Shown here: one piece after another, positions 8,076 through 14,771 of the stretch
Layout of the letters: the number at the start of each line of letters is the position of its first letter
Position numbering within the stretch: position 1 is the first letter of the stretch
NCBI GenBank assembly: GCA_004335835.1
Contig: RWJK01000742.1
Coordinates: 1-21,273 of the forward strand
From: Scenedesmus sp. ARA3
Taxonomy: Eukaryota; Chlorophyta; Chlorophyceae; Sphaeropleales; Scenedesmaceae
Length of the DNA stretch: 21,273 bases
Direction of reading: 5' to 3'
Made by a program: the position numbers and the translations under genes
The notes under the pieces: model-generated
Databases searched by the model: none
The model's input: only the letters and a program-made list of their open reading frames with translations
What the model was told of the DNA's origin: nothing

Positions 8076-10314
8076 ACGGGCTGATGCAGGGACCACTGCT
8101 CCTGTGGGGTATGCGCTGACTGCAGACCCTGCTGCTGCTGCTGCAGCTGCAGCTGCTGCAGTGACAGGAGCATTGACATCATCCATTGCCACATCAGTAT
8201 TATCATGCTCCAGCTGGTGCCCTTCAAGCTGCTGCTGCTGCTGCTGCTGCCTCTGCTGCAGTGGGAGGTGGTACAGCTCTTGCTCTTGCTCCTGCTGCTG
8301 CTGCTGCTGCTGGTGGATGTAGCTGGTGATGGGCAGCTTGCCACTATCCACCAGCTGCAGCACAGCATTGAGGCAGACAGGGAGCACAATCAATCAATCA
8401 ATCAGTTACACGTTTTTCAGCAAGAGCTGAACCCAGAGGAGGGAGCCACTCCCAAACCACCACATGGAGCACAGCCAGTCATCAATGGCGAGCAGTAGCT
8501 AAGGATATGATCTCAGCAGAGCAGTATGTATGCTTGTGCATGAGCAGACGCAGCAAGAGCACGGCCCACCATAGCAAAGTGGTAAGCCGTCATCATGGCG
8601 GGCTGTCAGTCAGCAAGGGGTTAAACTTCAAGAGTACGATGATTAGAGTGACATACCAGCTTTCAGAGTTGCTTGAGGTGCTGATGGTACAGGCGCAAGC
8701 TAAGCCTTAACACAGCACTCTTCTAAGGGATGCGCAGCATCAGCCGCAGCCCCTTGTGCTGCTGCTGCTGCTATGTGCTGTGTGTGCTACTGCTCACATT
8801 ATCTAGCTCTGACAGGCCGGCTGCCTCGTATGTGGTCCTGAAGTAGTGCGAGGCGTTGGTCCAACTCCTGCAAGTCAATCAATTAATTGAATCAATTACA
8901 CGTTTTCTAGCAAGAGGTGAACTCCTGCAAGTGCAAAACAAAAACGAGGTGCCAGGCCAGGGCAAGCAGCAAGGTGCGGCAGCTCACACGGCAGCCGCAT
9001 GTGCTGAGGTGCACACTTGTGTGCAGGATTTGGCTGTCTTGTCAGCACATCCAGAATAGCTGCCAGCTACATGCTTAGTGAGCAACAATTTGGCAAACCA
9101 GCCAATTACAGCTGCCATATGCTGCGCAATAGTGAGTGCTGTAACAGGAATGCCCACGGCATACCAGCGTGCCTGCAGTGCTCACTTGGGGTGGTTGAAG
9201 AGGCGTGCTGTGCTGGCCCACAGCTTCCTGTGCTGCACCTGCATCAGCAAGGCAGGCAGAAGCATCGATCGTTGTCTTTTGTTTGTTAGAACAAAAGGTA
9301 TATGGCCAAAAAACAGTATATGATTAAAAGGGCAAAGCAAGCAGCAGGCTTGGCAGCTGCTGGTCTGCTGCAAGTGGCCCAACACAAGCATACGTGTTTG
9401 ATTACTGGCAGTATACTTGCATGGTGGTACCGGCTGCTGGTTGCCATGCTGTGAAGCAGCCTGCTGCTGTTGCTGTGTGAGGCAGTGCACTTGCAGGACC
9501 TGCAGCTGCCTGGTCACTGTCAGCACACACCCCTCAGCTGCACTTGCAGAGTTGCTGCTGTCTGGCGCTGCAGCTCAATTTGCTGTGTTTGTTAACTACA
9601 CTGGGCATACCTGCAAGTGGCCGCCATGCTCCCTGACAGCTGCCCATAGCTGCCCAAGCAGCAGGAGCAGCAGTGCAGCGCACATGTCAGTTGATTGCAG
9701 CGCACATGTCAGTTGATTGCAGCGCACATGTCAGTTGATTGCGGAGACATACACATGTGATCACCAGGTGCTGCAGTCTACACCAGTTGACACATTTCGT
9801 CAAAGTATCTCCAACTACTGGTGACGAGGTGCCTGCTTGTTATCACGCAACCCACACAGTAATAAGCATTGGAAGACAGCAGTGGATGACAGAGCATGTG
9901 CTCTGTCAGAGCTCAGTCGTTATTGCAACATGCTGTGTGCTGTTGTAACGCTGGCATGTGATGTTAATGCAGTGCAGCTCACCCGGTATGTGTCTACAGG
10001 CAGCTTGCGTATCATCAGCACCTCCTGCCACAAGGTTTGTAAGAGGTTGAGTGAGCTGCTGTGCATGTGACGCAAGCAGGCAGGCTTGAAAGGTTTTGCC
10101 GGCAAAGCAACTGCCACATGCCAGCTGCTACCCGGCCTGCTTTACAAGTACGTGTACTCATTGCTGCTCTCTTGGGCTGACCAACCTGGTATAGCCGCTC
10201 CGTTGCTTGGCAGAAAGCATAGTATGCTGCCAAGAAGTCCTCCCTGCTGTAAGCAGGCTTGCCAGGCCTGGCAGACGCTGCTGCTGCAGGGCTGGTGAAG
10301 GATGCTGGCTGCAT
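3463..10314 (-). CDS. SAND-like / Tudor-like / HSP20-like multidomain protein, probable chromatin or transcription factor
   Basis: Nine exons on the minus strand: 10314-10186, 10024-9983, 9238-9186, 8867-8798, 8354-7807, 7380-7251, 6733-5804, 5344-4307 and 3927-3463 (stop TAG). They sum to 3405 nt, or 1134 residues, and splice phases agree at all eight GT-AG junctions. The ATG at 10314 is the first after an in-frame TGA. Residues 1-98 form a helical-looking region I do not recognise (RKLPVDTYR, SWTNASHYFRTTYEAAGL). PolyQ blocks follow, one of 17 Gln near the end of exon 5. A SAND-like domain (about 262-345), a basic patch ALTKKTKKRQ, a Tudor-like domain (about 612-665), a long Gln/Ala/His-rich region and an HSP20-like fold (about 1015-1132) complete it. 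SAND domains bind DNA and Tudor domains read methylated histones, so a nuclear role is inferred. Two neighbouring genes cannot be fully excluded without transcripts. Confidence 0.8.
4203..4262 (-). repeat. Copy of a roughly 60-bp dispersed repeat, in intron 8 of the SAND-Tudor gene
   Basis: Read on the minus strand, this segment resembles 11398-11457 on the plus strand. Shared blocks include CATGCT and AAAAACTCTG, then CCATGTT. I estimate about 70-75 percent identity by eye. The other copy lies in a GPN1 intron. Confidence 0.5.
5280..5872 (-). other. Tudor-like domain split by intron 7
   Basis: The end of exon 7 encodes GCRARVWWPLDREWYCGTIQ and the start of exon 8 encodes FDARLQLHSLLYDDGDLEQL followed by NLSEEQWELL. 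The pattern V-W-W-P-L-D...W-Y-G-x-[IV]...Y-D-D-G-D-x-E-x-L-x-L matches plant and algal Tudor domains of the PDS5/MSH6 style. The intron 5345-5803 sits in the turn between strands and is phase 0. Aromatic cage candidates are the WW, WY and LLYDD residues. Ligand specificity cannot be read from the sequence. Confidence 0.8.
5351..5378. repeat. 7-bp repeat x4 forming the pyrimidine tract of intron 7
   Basis: AAATAAC is repeated four times on the plus strand. On the coding strand this is GTTATTT x4, placed a few bases before the acceptor GTGCAG of exon 8, so the repeat itself supplies the U-rich tract. Confidence 0.85.
6737..6775. repeat. (CAG)13 run, read as CTG on the coding strand at the exon 7 acceptor
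   Basis: Thirteen CAG units on the plus strand. For the minus-strand gene this is a CTG run ending directly in the CAG acceptor of exon 7 at 6734-6736. The run contains no AG before the splice site. Confidence 0.9.
6887..6900 (-). repeat. Degenerate copy of the exon 7 start with its acceptor
   Basis: The minus strand reads CTACAG then GTGGCAGAAACCGG (Val-Ala-Glu-Thr-Gly), 3 mismatches in 14 from the true exon 7 start GTGGCTGAGACTGG at 6733. After this the match is lost and the frame no longer encodes the domain. It lies in intron 6, between the true exons. Confidence 0.6.
7114..7157 (-). repeat. Degenerate copy of the exon 6 end with a donor-like site
   Basis: It encodes GSYGSFKMRKKSFL followed by GTGCGC, against GGCGSFKKWKKSIL followed by GTGTGT in the true exon end at 7251. 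Nucleotide identity is about 80 percent by eye. It lies about 95 bp into intron 6. The SAND tryptophan is lost (KKW to KMR), so it is unlikely to be a working alternative exon. Confidence 0.75.
7251..7380 (-). other. SAND-like domain core (exon 6)
   Basis: Exon 5 ends in MRLAVRCGSAHGVFDIA, exon 6 encodes a CLCAGC cluster, then MMPTEFERHGGCGSFKKWKK, and exon 7 opens with VAETGRNIGSWLNAHG. The order C-G-x-x-x-G-x-x-D, [FM]-x-P-[ST]-E-F-E-x-x-G-G, then K-K-W-K-x-S-I is that of SAND domains; the cysteines also recall the plant ULTRAPETALA type. KKWKKSI is the usual DNA-contact strip (KDWK-like). The domain needs correct joining of exons 5, 6 and 7, all in matching phase. Confidence 0.75.
7480..7551 (-). 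repeat. Exact 72-bp duplicate of the first part of exon 6
   Basis: Positions 7480-7551 are identical to 7313-7384, offset 167. The copy has the Cys cluster and reads up to VEMM, then runs into unrelated sequence instead of PTEFER. Upstream of it on the coding strand is a more pyrimidine-rich acceptor (CACCTGCACCTGCAG) than that of the full exon. It lies in intron 5. Confidence 0.9.
7702..7751. repeat. 25-bp tandem repeat x2 in intron 5
   Basis: TAGGACCAT, then C or T, then ACTGACTGCTACTGC, is repeated twice head to tail with one mismatch. Confidence 0.85.
7884..7934. repeat. (CTG)17 run encoding Gln17 in exon 5
   Basis: Seventeen uninterrupted CTG units on the plus strand are read as CAG codons by the minus-strand gene. 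A pure codon run of this length is expected to vary in length between strains. Confidence 0.9.
8379..8446 (-). repeat. Short intronic repeat, copy 1 (intron 4)
   Basis: The element at about 8388-8431 matches 8876-8922 with one gap and a few mismatches; the shared core is TTACACGTTTT then AGCAAGAG. It is loosely flanked by identical 7-mers AGGGAGC at 8379-8385 and 8440-8446. A CAAT tetranucleotide run forms one end. Confidence 0.6.
8863..8932 (-). repeat. Short intronic repeat, copy 2, flanked by 13-bp direct repeats (intron 3)
   Basis: The 13-mer AACTCCTGCAAGT occurs at 8863-8875 and 8920-8932, on either side of a 44-bp element (8876-8919) similar to copy 1. One 13-mer overlaps the acceptor and first bases of exon 4. 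The arrangement looks like a small insertion with a target-site duplication, but slippage could also produce it. Confidence 0.65.
9675..9740. repeat. 22-bp tandem repeat x3 in intron 2
   Basis: Three copies of GCAGCGCACATGTCAGTTGA followed by TT, head to tail with no visible differences. The unit contains the palindrome ACATGT. It lies within intron 2 (9239-9982) of the SAND-Tudor gene and has no spacers. Confidence 0.9.
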
Positions 10315-10846
10315 CAACCACGCCTTTGGTGCGGTGCAGGCCGAGCGTACACTGTCAAAGCTCTGTCATTACAAGCGCCATTGAGATGCGCAGACCGCTG
10401 CGATCGGTGGCGAGAGCTCAGGGCGCGTGTTGTGCAGTCAAGAAGTTCAAAATCGCACTGCCGGATACAGCGATAGCGGATGGCCGGATAGGCTTGGCGT
10501 TGTTGCACCGAACAACTGTCGTGTTACTCCAAGAAAGATGCTCTGGACATGTCTTGGTTTAGCCGTGTTAGTTCGAGCACCTCGAGGCAGTTGGCAGGCT
10601 GCATGACAGCATGTCCCCTACTCAATGACCGCCGCACCAGTGGCTTCGCGTACGGTTGTACTTCAACAACAAATCAAAAGTTGAACCTAGGTGCTTTGCA
10701 GCACCACGTAGATGCACCTCGTCTGGCCACCCAAACCAGCTGTAGGCTACAGCCTGTAGCTGTAGTCAGCTTGACAGGTTGCTGACCACCAGAACCTGTA
10801 CCAGCACTGCTGGGCATTTCTGAAAAAGAAAACGCCTATCAAGTCG
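10315..10846. other. Intergenic region between GPN1 and the SAND-Tudor gene
   Basis: These 532 bp lie between the stop of the upstream minus-strand GPN1 gene and the ATG of the next minus-strand gene. They must hold the GPN1 3' UTR and the promoter and 5' UTR of the SAND-Tudor gene. I see no clear TATA box. An additional short 5' coding exon cannot be ruled out. Confidence 0.5.
10369..10373 (-). terminator. Possible polyadenylation signal TGTAA for GPN1
   Basis: The + strand TTACA gives TGTAA on the minus strand, about 475 nt after the GPN1 stop. It is only about 55 nt before the ATG of the next gene, which would be tight. An unrecognised variant signal nearer the stop is possible. Confidence 0.3.
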
Positions 10847-12946
10847 TCACTGCTCCTGCTCGTATGTATCACTGCCTATCGAATCATCTGACAAGTTCAA
10901 ATCCACACTCTCCTCTTCATCCTCGTCCTCCTGCAGGCCTTGCTGCAGCTGCTCCTGCTGCACACCAGCTGCTGCACTTCCTGCTGCACCTGCCACACCT
11001 GCTGCTGCTGCACCTGCTGCATTCCCTCCTTCCTGCAAGCTGGCCTTGCCTGCCATGTCAGCGCGCAGCTTTGCCATCTCCTTTTCCCGCCGCTTCTGCT
11101 CCAGCGCCTCCTTGCGCTGCTGCTTTGCCTGCAGCTCAGGCACGTAGAACTGCTGGTACTCCTGCGCACACTCGCCCAGTGCCTGCAGGAGCAGCGACAG
11201 CAGCAACAAAGCATTGTGTTAGAACAGTACACGCAAATGCGATCGCACCTTGCATATTGCACGATGTAACACAAAAAAAAAAACGCACCGGGTGCAGTGA
11301 CCTGGCCAGGCGGCCAGCCAGCCCGCACTATGAACAGCTCATTCATGCCTTCGCTGGTCAGCGCCGACTACGCGTGCCATCATACAACTTCGTTCGACTA
11401 CTTCCATCTGCTTCACATGCTGAAAAACTCTGAAGACACCATGTTAACAACTGGCAGCCCGCACCGTTCACGGATCTAACGAACGACAACCCGCACCTTG
11501 AAAAGCTCATCCATCCCTTCTCCGGTCAGAGCCGACAGCCCCACGCAGCGCATGCCATCATACAACTGGCAGCCCGCACATTTGACAGATATAGAAGAAT
11601 GACTGACCGCACCTTAAACAGCTCATCCATGCCTTCTCCAGTCAGCGCCGACAGCCCTACGCAGCGCATGCCGTCATAAAACTCCTCCAGCACCAGGCTC
11701 AGGCTGCGGCTGAGTGTTGCTGCGTAGCTCGCGTCTGCTTCCAAGGCAGCAGAGTAGGCCTCAAAGTCTGCCATCCACTCGAGCGCAAACTCGTGGCGCG
11801 ACACATCCACCTTGTTGAAGGCCTACGCGTGTCAGCAGACAGCAGAGCAGACAGCATACCACAGCAGACAGACTTGGAGCATGCGTGTGGGGTGTTGCAT
11901 GTGTGAGAATGGTGCAAATGGACATGCATGCTACTATTGGCAAGCTGTGTGTTGGGGCGTGCACAACAATGTGTTGCGCTCACAGGTACAGGCGTGTGAT
12001 TGACTGTTCAGCGTGTGCTGGGGCCACAACAATACACCAGACAACGGAAATGTTGAAAGCACTCACTGCCTGGCACTCAGCGCATAGTCTACCACCTGCG
12101 CCACTGCACAATCATACCAGTACATGGGCAATGCAGTACACAAGTGTAGCCGCCCTCCCAAAGCTGTCACACACTGAAACCAGCCTTGCCTCTTGTGTCA
12201 GCCTGTTGCAGCGTCATCCTGTTACTAACAGGTTTAGTACACACCAGCCCCCACAGCTCACCAGCAGCATGGGCAGCTTGGTCTTGTACAAGATGCTGAC
12301 CGCCTGCAGCATGTTGCTCATGAAGGTCTGCGGTGCTGTGCAGCGCGGCGTGTCGATGACGTACATCACCACAGTGGGCATGCTGCTGGCAAACAGGTCT
12401 ACACGACAGCAGCAGCAGCAGCAGCGGCGGCCCAGACACAGTAAGGTGGTGCATAACGTGTCCTTAGCTGTGTACGCAGCACATCTTAAGAGCTGCCTCT
12501 GTGTGCTCGCTGTCCAGGACTTGCTGAGGCGGTGTTGAAACCAAGCTGGTTGCTGCACTACAGCCACACGGAGGGATGCACAGACTTCAGGGACACAATG
12601 AGGCGCCGCAACCTCTCATCCCATCACTCTCACACCTGCCATTGCTACGGCAGCATCACCCCAACGACTATGCACTCCATGCACAAACACGCCCTCCCCA
12701 CGGCTATGCACTCCATGCACAAACACACCCTCCCCAGGGCTATGCACTCCATGCACAAACACACCCTCCCCACGGCTATGCACTCCATGCACAAACACGC
12801 CCTCTCCCTATTCTTGAACCCGCGCGTCTCACCTGTGACCAGCTGCCCGCTGGCGCTCCATGTGAAGATCTCGATCTGCCCGGGTGTGTCTGCAAACACG
12901 TACTGCAGCGGAGGATCGCGCGGCTTCTCCACCAGCTGGATCACCT

Positions 12947-12981
<35 letters not shown>

Positions 12982-14403
12982 GTGAGCTGGATTCTGCTGT
13001 GTGATGCTGCTGCGAGCTGGTGCTGAGCTGCTGCTGCAGACAGGGCCAGATGGAGGCCTGCAAACAGAAGAGTGCACGCAGCTGCTGCCAGAGCTGCAGC
13101 TGCCATTGCGCGCAGCTGGCGGCACGCTGCTTGCATAGCCTGCTGCAATACTTGACCCCGTATGCAGGAGCCTCAGCAGGATGCTCCAGGTGGGCAATAC
13201 GCCCATCTCACTTTCATTGGCTTCGGCTGATGCTCACAAGTGCCGCTGACTACTTAAAGCATTGCAAACACGGCTGTGGGCCTGCGCGTGCCTGCACAAC
13301 ACACTCTGCCTGGTCAAACCTGGTCAAAGCGTGTGGCGAACAGGTTGCATGCTGTGAGGATGCCTCCGTTGGGCCCCAGGCCGTACTGCTTCATCACGTT
13401 CTTGTAGTTCACCTGCAGTGCAGCGGACACGACAGACGCACAGGCAGCGGGCAGAGATGACAAGGTAATCTAGGGTAAACAAACCTGAAACTATACTAGG
13501 TTTGCAGGTTGATATCAAGGGGCACAGCAGAGCCTGCAGCATATGGCATGTGTTGATTTGCCCGAGGTGGACACGCCTGCAGGTACAGCTTCTGGTGTAG
13601 GCCACGCAGCTGACTGCTGCATCCAGCCAACCTCACACCATGCTGCTGCTGCTCACTGACTGCAGCCACATGATCCTGCGTTCTGCATAGCTTCTGCATT
13701 TCTTCTGCCACTATCAACCATCGCAGCTGCCACCGCAGCTGTCGCAGCCGTAACAACTGCTCAATACAGTACTGCTTGCTGAGAAACCGCTGCGGCAGCT
13801 GCACTGCGGCGCTGGTTCGAAGCCTGAACTGCAGCAGGCTGCTCACAGTGTCCCGAATGTCTATGTTTGCTCCATATGGCAGGTGCGACACTGCTGGGTC
13901 CAGGTTGATTATGTAGCCGTTCAGCTTCTGCTGGTGCATGTGCGAGTTGACGCGCTGGATCAGCGTTGTTTTGCCTGAGCCCGCCATGCCTGGCGGTAAG
14001 AGAAAGAATGTGCCAGCAGAAGCAGCAACAGCAGCAGTAGCATCAGTGGATATGGCAAGGCAAGGAGGCAGGCAGTACAACAGGCAGGCACACATGACAA
14101 CATGCAGGCCACAACTAGCAGCAGACAAAAGCAAGCTGCTGCAATTGCTTTATGAACAGCACACGCCACGAGATGCAGCTTTACTGAAGCTCTATTGCTG
14201 TGGTGCACATAGCCGCTGATGCAGCTGATCATATCTGTTGCTGCTGCTGCATCCTGCTGCATGTTGCTGCTGCTTGACTGCCTGCACTCACCGATCACCA
14301 GCACTACTATGGGCTTGGCTGACGGCCCCGCTGCCGTCGAACTAGAAGTGCTGGCCTGGCCTGCTGTACGCTGCTCCGCCTCCATAGGCGCTGCTGCGTC
14401 CAT
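10847..14403 (-). CDS. GPN1: GPN-loop GTPase 1 (XPA-binding protein 1 / NPA3 / QQT2 homologue)
   Basis: Seven exons: 14403-14292, 13989-13847, 13412-13320, 12944-12833, 12398-12262, 11822-11613 and 11182-10847. All junctions are GT-AG with matching phase and give 380 residues, close to the 374 of human GPN1. Motifs in order: P-loop GMAGSGKTT (38-46), Asp-rich switch INLDPAV, GPN loop GLGPNGG (GPN at 98-100), G3 DTPGQ (135-139), G4 NKVD (202-205), G5 SAL (257-259). The C-terminus has a basic coiled-coil stretch ([20 protein letters not shown]), an Ala/Gly/Gln linker and an acidic tail. Family knowledge: GPN1 pairs with GPN3 and drives assembly and nuclear import of RNA polymerase II. A short Ala/Ser-rich leader precedes the G domain. 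Exon 6's 3' end is duplicated twice in intron 6. Confidence 0.96.
11329..11389 (-). repeat. Distant copy of the GPN1 exon 6 end with a donor-like site
   Basis: This resembles 11615-11684 of exon 6 and 11497-11568. It keeps the GTGCGG donor hexamer but has a short deletion and several substitutions (for example MNELFI for MDELFK). It is the more decayed of the two copies in intron 6. Confidence 0.75.
11398..11457 (+). repeat. Copy of a roughly 60-bp dispersed repeat, in GPN1 intron 6
   Basis: This is the partner of the minus-strand segment 4203-4262. Shared blocks are TCCAT, TGCTT, CATGCT, AAAAACTCTG and CCATGTT in the same order. It lies between the two exon-end copies of intron 6. Confidence 0.5.
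11497..11568 (-). repeat. Close copy of the GPN1 exon 6 end with its 5' splice site
   Basis: The segment aligns with 11613-11684 at an offset of 116 with about 8 differences in 72. It encodes [19 protein letters not shown] in full and ends in AAG followed by GTGCGG, as in the true exon. Reading through the true donor in frame hits a stop at 11526-11528, inside this copy. Confidence 0.9.
12407..12424. repeat. (CAG)6 run near the GPN1 exon 5 acceptor
   Basis: Six CAG units on the plus strand are CTG on the coding strand, ending 8 nt before the TAG acceptor of exon 5 (12399-12400). Confidence 0.85.
12669..12812. repeat. 36-bp minisatellite x4 in GPN1 intron 4
   Basis: Four head-to-tail units begin at 12669, 12705, 12741 and 12777, each starting TATGCACTCCATGCACAAAC. 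They differ at only a few sites (CGCC or CACC, CACGG or CAGGG), and the last is degraded at its end. It lies wholly within intron 4 (12399-12832), ending about 20 bp from the exon 4 donor. There are no unique spacers. Confidence 0.95.
12948..12974. repeat. (CAG)9 run at the GPN1 exon 4 acceptor
   Basis: Nine CAG units on the plus strand. On the coding strand a CTG run ends directly in the CAG acceptor at 12945-12947, as for exon 7 of the SAND-Tudor gene. Confidence 0.9.
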
Positions 14404-14771
14404 GCTGCTACTGCTGTTTGGGGTCTGCTAGCAGCACCTGGCAGCAAGCGTGTCGTGGTTGCGAGAAACGTAAGCACACCAGCTAGTTAGAAGCAATCCT
14501 TGTGGAAGTAAGGCTGCCGACAGCAATCGACACTGACAAGGCTTGGCGAAGGCGCGAGGACAGGTCACTCTGTTGTTAGAGTGTAACTCCCACGCGATCA
14601 ACGAGTGCATCACAGAGCATGTATTGCACTTGTGACGTATAGCTAGTAGTGCATTGTATGCAGCACCTGCTTCTCGCACCGGCACGGACTACACCTCGGA
14701 TCATCTGCCAACCTCGCTGCTGCTGCACCTAGACAGCTGAATTCCCGCACAACGCTTCAGCAACAGCAACC
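14404..14771. promoter_or_regulatory. Divergent promoter region between GPN1 and the CPBP protease
   Basis: The two start codons face away from each other with 368 bp between them, so both promoters and 5' UTRs must share this stretch unless there are 5' non-coding exons further away. There is no clear TATA box. A TGACGT core (bZIP-type) is at 14633-14638. Nothing else is recognisable. Confidence 0.6.

Noticed and set aside
8798..8867. Reading SAND-Tudor exon 4 in the frame ELDQRLALLQDH
   Set aside because: That frame meets a TAA before the donor; the frame SWTNASHYF is open and matches the phase of both neighbouring exons.
9675..9740. CRISPR-like array (also considered for 12669-12812)
   Set aside because: Units are directly abutting with no unique spacers, and both arrays lie in eukaryotic introns.
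13811..13830. Possible tRNA T-arm (GGTTCGAA); also GTTCGAG near 10571
   Set aside because: The flanking bases do not form the five-pair T stem and no acceptor, D or anticodon arms could be drawn.
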